Shown one piece after another: positions 10,231 through 19,710 of a stretch of 64,000 nt of DNA. The DNA is from Diplolepis rosae (Eukaryota > Arthropoda > Insecta > Hymenoptera > Diplolepididae). The stretch spans positions 3,100,001 to 3,164,000 of the forward strand of contig JAPYXD010000686.1 of the NCBI GenBank assembly GCA_030998225.1, written 5' to 3'. The position numbers were made by a program, and so were the translations under genes. The notes beneath the pieces are model-generated. The model was not told the origin of the DNA. It ran no database searches and saw only the letters and a program-made list of their open reading frames with translations. The stretch's first letter is position 1; the number at the start of each line of letters is the position of its first letter.

Positions 10231-11972
10231 CTAATCATGAAGGGTAAAAGATTTTGCTAGAAGTATTTTACTTTCTGTCAAAAAAACAACTTTTATATTA
10301 CAGTTTGTTATTTCTTTAGTTAGAAACATTAAAGGCGCGGGTAAAGTGATAATAATTAGTGCTAATGTTAATTTATGTGCACTATAAATAAAAATAGATG
10401 GAATGATTTTTTGAATGTTAGCATATTTTGTAAGGATAAAGACATGGTTTTCGAAGATTGATAATGGCATGTCTTCTTTTTGCTGAAGAAGTAATACCTT
10501 TATTAGTAATTGAGGCTCTTGAATAGAAATATTATATAAAAATGGTGAAATTATAGCAAGTGATGTGGTTGATTTGCTGACTGGAATTGAATTATCTATT
10601 ATATTCAAATGGTTTTGGATATGGTAATATGGAGTTGATGAATCTAGATTGCAACCTGACTTTGTTTGCAAAATTCCTATTCCTTGGAGTGTAATTAAGG
10701 TCTTAGAGTTCTTTAGACATGATAAGAAAATTTTTCGGGGGGAAATTCTTGCGTATACCCATCCATGATGAAATTGCAATATTGTTAGAAAGGCATATTC
10801 ACTAAAACTGATGAATATTTCACACTTATATGGTTGAGAATGTAGAAATATTGATGTTTCACAAATAGGATTGTTATCGGTATTAGATATATATCTTGGT
10901 GGGTGACAAAATGTTTGGAATCCATTTTGATTATATGCATTGAAGAAATTTTCATTTGTTGTAAAGTATGATTGGTTATTTGAAGAAATAGCGAGATAAG
11001 AATTTTGAGGTTTTATGTAAATAGAGGAAATTACGTCAGTATTAAAATCGAGATGTATTGGAATTGGATGTGGTTTAAATAATTGAAATTCTTCAGCAGA
11101 TGGGACTGGTATAGTCATAATAAAAATCAAGTACTTATCGAATAAGAAATATTGTATTTTAGAAAATGGAAGGACCATAAAGAAAAGGGATGTTGAAAGG
11201 TGTGGGTCTTCTTTGTTGGATTTGAAGTCTAAGAAGGTATCAGGAAGTAGCATAGGGTGCCATAAATTAGTTGCGGCATGGGTAATAGCTGCTGTAAGTT
11301 GGTCAAGGAGTAAAAGAAAAGATTGAGAAATTTTACGCAGGTCTTTAAGCCAATTTGCTGCTAATATTCGATATAGGTGAATATATGGATCTTTTTGAGA
11401 ACTATGCCATTTTTTGTAGGTCATAATGTTGTGAAGTTTTGATGAAAGATTTGTAACTTTTTGGAAAAATGGATTTGGGAGAGGAATAAATTTTCTTTGG
11501 GCCAGTAAAGGGAGGTTTCCTGTCTCATTCTCAATTCTAAAAGTGCTTTTTGTATCTATTGCAAGAATAGATCATTAGTTTTAGAAATATTCGTGATATT
11601 ACGAGCTTGTCTAGATATATTCTAGTCTAGATTTTTCTTCAAGAAAATATTTAATTCGTTGTTTTATAAAATCAAGTTTTGTCTGATGATCGTGTAATTT
11701 TGATTATTGGCAACATTTGAAAGTATGAAATATTCATATAATTTATGTGAGGAATCTATTATTTTGTATTTAAATACGTCTGGCTGAAAGATATCGATAT
11801 AAGATATAAAATGATATTTTTCAGAAAAAAGACGAACTTTTGAAATTGGTTCAAAATAAATCCCTGAAGAATGAGAAAATTGTGAGTCTATGAAGTATTT
11901 TTCCGCTTTGGAGAAAAGGAGTGGAATTAAAATAAAACACACTCTGGATGCTAGTTGATTAAGGAAATTCAT
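10231..11972 (-). pseudogene. env: E1 envelope, errantivirus/F-type Env, broken
   Basis: Membrane fusion glycoprotein remnant. The N-terminal frame (11972-11664) begins with a hydrophobic leader, then GIYFEPISKVRLF and YHFISYIDI, a pattern common at the start of gypsy Env ectodomains. The frame is then broken. The long frame (11424-10231, 397 codons) has LLLDQLTAAITHAATNLWHP, then IPVPSAEEFQLFKPHPIPIH, the Pro-rich turn and Cys-spaced region typical of insect errantivirus Env. A hydrophobic segment near the end (LALIIITLPAPLMFL) may be the membrane anchor. No furin-like site was identified. It is the gene nearest the 3' LTR, the standard env position. Frameshifts near 11424-11664 make it non-functional. 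Confidence 0.7.
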
Positions 11973-12031
11973 TAGGCTTCTCGTAAGGCTGAAAAGGAAA
12001 AGTAGGATTAATATTCGATAAAATAGGTTGT

Positions 12032-12280
12032 TTACATATAGTTGGATTTAGGTCTAGAAATTTTTTGGAGAAAAGGGGAAAAAAGTCTACTAAATGTTGA
12101 GGAGTTTCTTGGTGGAACTGGAGGGGGAAATCGGGTTGATTTGTCTACTTTAAAAATATTTCGTCTACGGCACTCTTTTGTAGCATGCATTTTATTGTTA
12201 CAAAATCTACAGGAATTTTCCCAAGGTATTAATTTTGGTCTTGGATCGGTTTGAATGCTTTGATTTTTGGTTTGTTGCAT
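12032..12280 (-). CDS. E1 accessory frame with CCHC zinc knuckle
   Basis: 82 codons with CRFCNNKMHATKEC, exactly the C-x2-C-x4-H-x4-C spacing of a retroviral zinc knuckle, then a basic RRR stretch and a Pro-rich PPPVPPRN segment. It overlaps the end of the preceding dsRBD frame in another phase, so the two may once have been one protein joined across a frameshift. This is 7 kb from gag, which has its own knuckle. Function unknown; nucleic-acid binding is the inference. Confidence 0.55.
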   Translation of the reverse strand: MQQTKNQSIQTDPRPKLIPWENSCRFCNNKMHATKECRRRNIFKVDKSTRFPPPVPPRNSSTFSRLFSPFLQKISRPKSNYM

Positions 12281-12546
12281 TTTTTATCAACATTATTATA
12301 GAATATTTCGTCGCAGAGATCGTATGATCTCATTAGTTGTAATAGTAATTTTAAAGCTGCTCTATTTTCTGCTAATTCGCTAGTAGGGCCGGCTTTTATA
12401 ACAAAATGTTCGTTTATATTAATTTGTGCAAGAAAAAATGAGTTTTTTTTCGAATTCGGATCAGGATAGACCGTATATTGCGATAACGGCAGCCCGTATT
12501 TTATCGTAAAATTTCTTAAAATTTCTACATGATTTAAAAATGCCAT
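12229..12546 (-). CDS. E1 accessory frame, third dsRNA-binding domain
   Basis: 105 codons. Residues about 4-72 fit a double-stranded-RNA-binding domain: helix 1 around HVEILRNFTIKYGLP, strands around QYTVYP, FFLAQININ and HFVIKAG, and helix 2 TSELAENRAALKLLLQLM. The N-terminal linker between this frame and the two-domain frame upstream (12547-12857) has breaks and a possible second Cys pair. The arrangement recalls three-dsRBD proteins such as Loquacious, R2D2 relatives and Staufen. Whether it binds RNA depends on lysines in helix 2, which are sparse here. Confidence 0.65.
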   Translation of the reverse strand: MAFLNHVEILRNFTIKYGLPLSQYTVYPDPNSKKNSFFLAQININEHFVIKAGPTSELAENRAALKLLLQLMRSYDLCDEIFYNNVDKKCNKPKIKAFKPIQDQN

Positions 12547-12857
12547 GGAGTCTGTTCTGTATTTTTTGTTTTTGGTAACTTGGTACGTGGGTAGGCTCGT
12601 CGTAGTAATGCTCCATTGTAGTTCATTTCCTGAATCGGTATGGAATGTTTATATTAGAATTTATTGTATTGGTTGGGAAGTCTATATCCGCATTTAAAAC
12701 ATTTTTTAAAGCTTTTCGTAGAGAAAGATGATACAGTATGATTATTATTTGTTTTCATTTTATATGAATTTGTATTTTTAACACGATTGTTATTTGAAGT
12801 TATAGGTTTTGTTATTTGGCTACTCGTTGATGGTTTTGGATCGTTTAAAGATGATTC

Positions 12858-13391
12858 TTAAATTGTTACCTGCAAATGTTCTAGTGAGCTTATCAAACTT
12901 AGCTCACATTTCTCGTCTTTATGCGAAAGAGAATTAATAACTTTTATGACAGCAAAATTCTTAGCTGTTTCAATCGAGTTTGCTATTCCTATTTGTTTCA
13001 TGTTGTTAATGAAACAAATTGCTATGTATGTTGAGTCTTTTGATGAGGTTTTTATTTGTAGTACTGTATATTTTGGATACACAAATTTATTTTGAGTGCA
13101 AATTTCGTTTAATTTTTTGCAATTTTTACTAATAGAATTTGGTTGGACGTTTTCAATTATTTCCTTTGATTTATTAATTAAGGCATTATATGAATTTTGT
13201 CCTACCTTTTGCTTTACATTTTCTTTATCTTCGCCACTATTCATTATTATATAATTTTTAAATTGTAAATTTACATGAAATAGAAATCCGATATTATTGG
13301 TTTGTTCAATGAGTATCTCATAAATGAGGGGTGGATCTCCTCTTTGTTGAATAATTTTTTTTAGTAAGGTTGTAAAAGGAACATGCGACAT
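12858..13391 (-). CDS. E1 accessory protein with two dsRNA-binding domains
   Basis: 177 intact codons starting MSHVPFTTLLKK. Domain 1 (about residues 4-72): PFTTLLKKIIQQRGDPPLIYEI, then FLFHVNLQFKNYII and a helix ending in NSYNALI. Domain 2 (about 100-168): CKKLNEICTQNKFVYPKYTV, TYIAICFINN, QIGIANSIETAKNFAVIKVI. Both follow the alpha-beta-beta-beta-alpha order and the spacing of dsRBDs, and the first helix with QQRG resembles Loquacious/TRBP-type domains. It lies between the chuvirus-like glycoprotein and env, on the same strand. Gypsy elements are not known to me to carry such a gene. Inference: a captured host dsRBD gene used to bind or hide dsRNA, i.e. an RNAi suppressor. Confidence 0.72.
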   Translation of the reverse strand: MSHVPFTTLLKKIIQQRGDPPLIYEILIEQTNNIGFLFHVNLQFKNYIIMNSGEDKENVKQKVGQNSYNALINKSKEIIENVQPNSISKNCKKLNEICTQNKFVYPKYTVLQIKTSSKDSTYIAICFINNMKQIGIANSIETAKNFAVIKVINSLSHKDEKCELSLISSLEHLQVTI

Positions 13392-13479
13392 TCCGAAGAT
13401 GTTAGATTTGGATAGAGTAGTGGGTTCTACTAAATTCTTCTTTTAGTTCAGAGTGAGGATAAAGAGTTGTGTTTGTATT

Positions 13480-14935
13480 ATTGTGATCTATGCCTGTAAT
13501 AGTATTTGCGTAATACGATAAACTTTACGGTGCCTCTTTCGAGATTTGTGGCGCTGAAGCTGTTAGCAGTTTTTGATGGCTCTCAGCAGGAGGTCCAGAA
13601 GGTCGATGGGTATCTAAGTGTAATAAGAGGTTAGTGACCGAATCCCAGAAGGCGCCTAGTAGATGGAGAGACCATCCAAGTAATCTGTGTAGTTCCCTAT
13701 CTATGAATAATGGTATCCGCTATCAATTTAATCCCTCTAATTATTATTATTAATCCAATTAGGCCTGCTAGTTCTAAATAAATATATATCCTGGGCCTTT
13801 CATTAAATGATATGCAAATTCATCTGTTGATTGGGTTCCTAAGGTTAATGTATTTCTAAAAACTTGCTGTTCAAGTATGCATCGTTGAGTAAGAACATCG
13901 TGATAAAGTCTATTTACTTCAGTGCGTATATGTCGTTCCACATATATAAATTCAGAGTTAACGTATGTAAAAATGTCCATATTTTGAACTTCTAAATGTT
14001 TTTTTTTCTAAAAATGAATTTCCAGGTCTGGTTTCAAAAATTAAAAATTTTGGATGTTCAGTTTGTATTGAAACGTAACTGCAAACTTGTTTTCTTGTTT
14101 TTTCAGCCAGTACAAAGGTTATAGCTTCAGTTGTTATAGAATAAAAGGTTTCAGACTTGTCTGTCGTGTTGTCATATATTTTATTTGCTGGTCCTTCATA
14201 AATAATTTCATATTTGTTAAAATTACATACGCCATTAGGTAATGTATCCCAGAATTTTTGTCCATATTCTACGTCTGTACAGAATGTGTCGGAAAGTGTG
14301 CATTTTAGTCCATATCCTAATTGAATTTTATTTGAATTTGAATGAATAGTCGCGTAATGTTCTTGTAAACTTATTTTAAATATCGCTTGGACTACGACAT
14401 TATTCCATGTTCCGTATGGGTCAGAAAATTGTGTACTAGTACAGTCTCCATTAGGTGTTACAGAACCTGCTAAAGTAACTCAATGAAATGCAGTTTCATT
14501 TACTTTTAACGTTGATATCTGAAGAGAAGGGGTTACTAAAAATGTTACTATTGTGTGCATTTGATTACATTGATTTCGTGTAACATCATGTACATATTCA
14601 CTGTGGCCATTTGCAACTATGAAACTGTGAGAATGCATACCACAATGGCGCGTCGAATTTGTATTTTGCATTGTATTACTTTTGTATTTGAAAATCCAGT
14701 TAATTGTAAAAGCTGTATATAAGTTCTTTCAACATGTACTTGAGATTGAGGTAGATCGCATTCTCCTACCTCTAGCAAAGATAATGTCGCAATATTTGAT
14801 TGATTTGATCCGCAATCGAATCCTATCATGGCGTAGACTGTTGTTATATAGTTGAAGTTGCAAGTGAGCAGTGCCAAAAGGAAGCATCGTAATCCCATCT
14901 CTGGAAAAATGGGGTTCCAATTAGCAGCTTTCTTT
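13480..14935 (-). pseudogene. E1 second glycoprotein, chuvirus G-like, broken
   Basis: The minus strand begins near 14898 with a hydrophobic leader (CFLLALLTC), then GFDCG and LSLLEVGECDLP, TYIQLLQLTGF and QCKIQIRRA. In another phase it continues as HCGMHSHSF and SEYVHDVTRNQC (14480-14671). Later come IRTEVNRLYHDVLTQRC and LMKGPGYI (13774-13980), then a likely transmembrane stretch at about 13715-13775 (LAGLIGLIIII) in a further phase, and a short tail. The GFDC, CGMHSH and xRC/GPG order matches the glycoproteins of chuviruses (Jingchuvirales) and their copies captured by arthropod retroelements. At least three frameshifts (near 14650, between 13990 and 14470, and near 13775) make it dead. 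Attribution is from remembered family patterns, not a search. Confidence 0.62.
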
Positions 14936-15017
14936 GTAATATAAGAATAGAAAAATGTTGTATCGTTACATATGTATATTTTTGAAGTTATTGATTAACT
15001 TTTTGTATTTTGCGTTC

Positions 15018-15299
15018 CTAGTTGATTGTATCCAACATGTCGGCTATGACAATGTGATTTGATAGCCGTAAACTGAGAATTAAATTTTTGTATGCGTTCA
15101 GTCCTCTTGTTTTGATTGTTGAAAAAATGTCTTTTATTATTTCTGGATTGTTTAGGTTTCTGCTCCATGTTGGAATATTACAATAGTCTTGATTAAAAAT
15201 TCCAGTTTGAATTAAATATGGCCAGAGGGCTACCATGTCGATAAAACAGGGGACTATTTCAATGAGATCATCTATGCGTTTGCGATGAATTTGTTCCAT
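15018..15299 (-). CDS. E1 CARD-domain protein (CARD-only)
   Basis: 93 intact codons, nearly all one caspase-recruitment domain: KRIDDLIEIV, ALWPYLIQTGIFNQDY, EIIKDIFSTIKTRGLNAYKN, LILSLRLSNHIVIADMLDTI. The TRGxxAYxxLIxxL core and the spacing of the six helices resemble initiator-caspase CARDs of the Dronc/caspase-9 type, with no caspase domain attached. It starts inside the end of pol and overlaps it by 32 nt in another frame, then runs toward the glycoprotein. Inference: a captured host CARD that could compete in Dronc-Dark assembly and block apoptosis. An adaptor-type CARD is the alternative. Confidence 0.75.
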   Translation of the reverse strand: MEQIHRKRIDDLIEIVPCFIDMVALWPYLIQTGIFNQDYCNIPTWSRNLNNPEIIKDIFSTIKTRGLNAYKNLILSLRLSNHIVIADMLDTIN

Positions 15300-16684
15300 T
15301 ATATCTGGAATAATGTGTTATGTCTGAAATTATTTTTAATTGCACATGTGATCGTTTTAGTCTATTAATGTGAAATATAGTAGGTTTTCCTTTATAGCTA
15401 ATTTTTACATTCCCATTTCCTAACACTTCCAATATTTCATAAGGCCCTGTATAATGGCTGTCGAGTTTTTTAATTTTACCTCCTTTTAATAAAAATACGT
15501 TACCTCCAATTTTCACTTCTAAAGGATTTATTGTTTTATCATAATATAATTTCGATTTTTCTTTTGCTGAAATAAGATTCTTTCTTGCTTGTCTTCGCAT
15601 TTTATGTAGTTGAGTTATGAAATTAATTAAATAATCGTCATATAATTGTAATTTTTCTTGTTGTGATAAAGGTTCACTGGAAGGTTCACGAGCTAGTTTA
15701 CCAAAAACCAATTCATAGGGTGTACATTTTGTGCCTTCATGTAAACTAGTATCATACGACAACATAGCTAGATCAAGCCAATCATCCCATTCTGAATTTT
15801 TTGCAACAAATTGTTTGAGATATTCTCCTAAAACATGATGTGAACGTTCTAATGACCCGTTTGATTGAGGGTGAAAAGCTGTGGTACGAAATTGTTTAAT
15901 TCTAAAACGCTTTGCCAATCTTTTCAAAAAATTACTTAAAAAACTCTGCCTTGGTCAGTGAATACTCCTTTTGGTGATCCAAATATGCAAATAAATTTTT
16001 TCACGAAAGCATCTGCTATCGTACTAGCTTGGTGAATAGGAAGAGGTATTGCTTAAGAATATTTGATAAAATTGTCTTGTATCGTTAGAGTATATGGTAT
16101 AAGTTACCAGATTTTGTCTCAGGTAGTGGACCAACAATGTCCATTGATATTTTTTCAAAAGCAGTAGTGGGTGTGTCAGTGATTACCATAGAATTTTTTG
16201 TTTTGACTCTGATTACTTTTTTCAGTTGACATTGTAAACAGCCTTGAATATATTTTTGAATGTCTACTTTCATATTTTCCCAAAAAAAGTTTTGGCGAAT
16301 TTGGCTATAAATTTTTGTAACGCCTTTATGGCCTACTGATGCTGAAGAATGAGCTTCTACAATTGAATGAATTCGTTGCTCTTTTGTTGGATACTGCGTT
16401 ATTCTATTACAAACTATAATTTTTGTAGTTGAATTTGAAAAAATTGAGTCGGAAATTGATTTCACTTCTTCCCAAGATATATGATTAATTCTGGAAGTTT
16501 TTAAAATACTAATTGATCGTAATTTAAATTTTTGAGATAATTCATGTAATGAGTGAATTGATAATTTTATATTATTTAAAGTTTCGGATAAATTGTCTTT
16601 AGTTTCTTCTTCAATGGGAAGTGCAAAATGGTAGTAGTTTTCATTTTTAATCTTTTTTGCTATTCCCTTATGTAAATTTTTCAA
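15268..16684 (-). pseudogene. pol: E1 integrase (pol C-terminus), broken
   Basis: Frame 16684-16085 carries the HHCC zinc module (HSIVEAHSSASVGHKG...CLQCQ) and the first catalytic Asp in KISMDIVGPLPETKSGN. After a break (15928-16084, where the second Asp region is damaged) frame 15927-15268 has FRTTAFHPQSNGSLERSHH with the catalytic Glu, and then the C-terminal GPYEILEVLGNGNVKI and HINRLKRSHVQ DNA-binding segment typical of 17.6-like gypsy integrases. Homologous to E2 at 27631-28277 and 31654-32140. Confidence 0.85.
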
Positions 16685-16707
16685 TTTTGGTAAAGTTTCA
16701 CGTTTTT

Positions 16708-17442
16708 CTAAAGTTTTTGATCCGTTGTCGCGAGGGGTTCCATTTGTCCAGTATTTATTCGAGATCTTTGGTTTAGTTTCAAATTTTCTTCAAAATAAGG
16801 ATCTTCAAATTCTTCTTCCAATTTTTCGTCTTGGTTTTCTTCATACTTCTCTTCAAAATTTTCCTCAAGATTGTCTTCAAAATTTTCTTCAAAATTCTGT
16901 TCAAAATTCTTTTCAAAATTTTCTTCAAAATCTTTTTCAAAATTTTCTTCCAAATTTTCTTCATAATTTTCTCCAAGGTTTCCTTGGTGTGAGGTTTCAA
17001 TGTGGTTGATTTCATCTTCTGAGGTTGAAAAATAATTTTCACTTTCTTCGCTTTCAAATCTATTAATATTTTTTGGCTTCTTGGCATTCTTCTTTCTGTT
17101 TTTTGCTTGAGATTGTTTCAAATAATTTAAATACTCAGGATCAGAGTCGGAATCTTATTCTACTTTTGTTCGCCTTCCCTTTTGCATATTTATTTCTGGT
17201 AATTCCTCTTCATATATTTGTTTTCTTGGTCTACCTCTCTTTCTTTTTGTCTGAGAGGGAATATTTTTCAAATTTGTAAGTTTAGAAGAAAAATTTTCGT
17301 CTAATTTTTCTAGAGTTTCATTTCGATTCAAATTTGTTGCTTTTCCTTGCTCTATTCTCTTTTGAGCTCTTGTAGTAATAGTTTTCCATGATGAATTTTC
17401 GTAGTTTTTGGAAAACATTGGACTTAATAAAAATATTGTCAT
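16708..17442 (-). pseudogene. E1 pol linker with AT-hook and acidic repeats
   Basis: Lies between RNase H and integrase. Frame 17442-17155 contains TKRKRGRPRKQIYEEELPEI, whose KRGRPRK core is an AT-hook. Frame 17121-16708 follows with a run of ENFEEN/EKNFEQN units (about 60 residues, roughly 40 % Glu). E2 has both parts at 26608-27207, so they belong to the element family. Ty3/gypsy pols usually have a short connection here. Function unknown; DNA tethering of the integration complex is a guess. Confidence 0.7.
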
Positions 17443-17839
17443 AAAAATAAGTCTTGAAGCGATAATTTTGAATGAATTTGTGTATTTTGAAATATTCTTA
17501 CCAATCTCACTAAATAATTCTTCACTAATAAATTCCTGAAAATGTTCTGGGATTTTTGAGTCGGTATTTAATAATCGGGCTTCCGAAATTTCGCTAAAAT
17601 GATCTACACGGAGAAACTCTTCATTACAAAATTTAGTATTATTATATTTATTTTTTATTAAAAGTCAATAGGAAACGAGGATATAACGTCACTTTTTTAG
17701 AAATTACTATTTTGAATATTAAACTATGGAGTTGTCAATAATATTGAAGAAAATGGTGATATGATTGTACTTATGCCTAAAAACAAAAGCAAATTTTATT
17801 ACTTGAAATAGTAAAATCGTAATCGACACATCGAACGAA

Positions 17840-18200
17840 TTATATTGAAGTAAACCCAATAAATCTCTTTGTTGTCATCAATAGGGTTTCTTGAGAGAGC
17901 GTCTGCGTTTACATTCATTTTTCCTGCTTTAAAAATTACATCAAAATCATATTCTGCGAGTTTCAATCTCCAACGTGAAACTCATGAACAAGGGTCTTTA
18001 GAATTTTGAAACCAAACTAGAGGATTGTGATCAGTCACTAAAATAAATTTTCTTCTATATAAATAAGGACGAAAATAAGTTACACAAAATATTATAGCAA
18101 GGGCTTCTTTCTCATATGTATCATTCTTATTGTCAGTTTTACTTATACTAGGTGAAGCATATGCTATTGGCTTATCTTTACCTATTTTACTTGTGATAAA
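17840..18200 (-). pseudogene. E1 RNase H C-terminal part, with stop codon
   Basis: Continues from the RT frame with YEKEALAIIFCV, ILVTDHNPLVWFQNSKDP, then a TGA stop before VSRWRLKLAEYDFDV and NADALSRNPIDD, the usual end of gypsy RNase H and connection. Homologous to E2 at 25900-26165. Confidence 0.75.
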
Positions 18201-19612
18201 GTACCTCCTATTGCAAATCCTGAGGCATCCGTTGTGAGTATAAAAGGTTGAGAAAAATCAGGTCGTTGTAAAAGTGGTTCTGCACATAATTTTGCTTTTG
18301 AAATATAGAAAGCTGCTTGTTGTTTTTCTGTCCAATTAAAAGGTAAATCTTTTTTCAGAAGTTGATTTAAAAGACTTGCAATTTTTAATAATCCATCAAT
18401 AAATCGTCTATAATATCCTGCTATGCCTAAAAATTGTTTAACATTTTTCTCTGTTTTTGGGACTGGAAAGTTCTTTACAGCTATTATCTTTTTTAGATCT
18501 GGACGTACTCCATTTTGATCAATTATACGAACTAAATATCCTACTTCAGGTCGTAGAAATTCGAATTGGTCTGGTTGTAAGTGAAGATTTGCTTTTCTAA
18601 GTCTTTCTGCTAAATTGTTAAATTTAATTTCGTGCTCTTCTAGAGTATTTGCATATATAACTATGTCATCAAGATATACAAAACGTTCTGCTCCAATTAA
18701 TCCAGTTAATGTTAAATCCATTAATCTTTGAAATGTTGCTGGTGCAGTTTTCAAACCGGAAAGCATTCTATCGAATTCATAATGACCGTGAGGTGTAGAA
18801 AATGCGGTTTTATGAGAGACTTTTGGGTCCATTTTTATATGGTGAAAACCAGTAGCTAAATCAAACACTGAAAAATATTTTGCTGATCCTAGAGAATCAA
18901 GTATATCGTTTATATTACGTAGAGGATACGAATCGCCAATTGTTTTTTCATTTAATTCACGAAAATCAAGAAGCATTCTCCATTTTATTTTTCCTTGAGA
19001 ATCAGGTTTTTTAGGAACTATCCACACTGGAGTGTTATATCGTGATTGTGAGGTCTTGATTATTTTATTTTTTATTAATTCATCGACTTGCCTTGTAATT
19101 TTTTCCTTGTGAACTGGGGGAAATCTATATTGTCTTGAAAAAATTTGAGCGTCATCTACAGTAGGAATTGAATGTTGTAATACATTAGTAGCTTCAAGTG
19201 GTTCTCCTGGGATTTGAAATCTGTCTGCATTATTTTTAATTAATTTTTCTACATGTTCATATTCATCTTGATTTGAATGGTCTAATCGAAAAAGTTTTTT
19301 AATACATTCTACTCTGTCTTCGTCTGTTACATTATAAATTTTGCACGAGTTAATTAGAGAATTGTAAGTTCTCAAAAAGTTATTTAATATTTTACTTGAT
19401 AAATCTTCGTTATTTGTTTGTTTGAAATTAATTAAATTTTCAATTTGTTTATAACATTCTTGTTCTTCAAAATCTTCTAAATTAACTATTGGGACTGATA
19501 ATGTTATTGGTATTTCATTTGTGTTTGCAAATTTTAAATAAGCTTTTCCTCTGTGATTTTTTACAACTGCGTCACCTACGTAGACGCCATCTTGGATATG
19601 TAATTGAGGCAC
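18182..19612 (-). CDS. pol: E1 reverse transcriptase frame
   Basis: 476 open codons. Pre-RT block LHIQDGVYVGDAVV at the start. RT motifs in order: YNTPVWIVPKK, RMLLDFRELNEKT, FSVFDLATGFHHI (first Asp), PATFQRLMD, and the catalytic box FVYLDDIVIY. The thumb and the start of RNase H (LTTDASGFAIGG) follow. In one block Phe is replaced by Ser (RMLSGLKTAP where E2 has MLFGLK). No DS/TG protease motif lies between gag and this frame. Clade: Ty3/gypsy, 17.6/errantivirus-like by the pre-RT and RT motifs. Confidence 0.88.
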   Translation of the reverse strand: MPQLHIQDGVYVGDAVVKNHRGKAYLKFANTNEIPITLSVPIVNLEDFEEQECYKQIENLINFKQTNNEDLSSKILNNFLRTYNSLINSCKIYNVTDEDRVECIKKLFRLDHSNQDEYEHVEKLIKNNADRFQIPGEPLEATNVLQHSIPTVDDAQIFSRQYRFPPVHKEKITRQVDELIKNKIIKTSQSRYNTPVWIVPKKPDSQGKIKWRMLLDFRELNEKTIGDSYPLRNINDILDSLGSAKYFSVFDLATGFHHIKMDPKVSHKTAFSTPHGHYEFDRMLSGLKTAPATFQRLMDLTLTGLIGAERFVYLDDIVIYANTLEEHEIKFNNLAERLRKANLHLQPDQFEFLRPEVGYLVRIIDQNGVRPDLKKIIAVKNFPVPKTEKNVKQFLGIAGYYRRFIDGLLKIASLLNQLLKKDLPFNWTEKQQAAFYISKAKLCAEPLLQRPDFSQPFILTTDASGFAIGGTLSQVK

Positions 19613-19710
19613 ATACCCTTCACTCTTTTCTGTATTTTTTATATTAACATAAAATGTGGTTAATTATTATTGTTGTATCCTTGTTGTAAAAAATTATTAT
19701 TATTGTTTCT

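Noticed and set aside
16725..17009. Plus-strand frame rich in FLQN repeats
   Set aside because: Antisense shadow of the acidic ENFEEN repeat of E1 pol.
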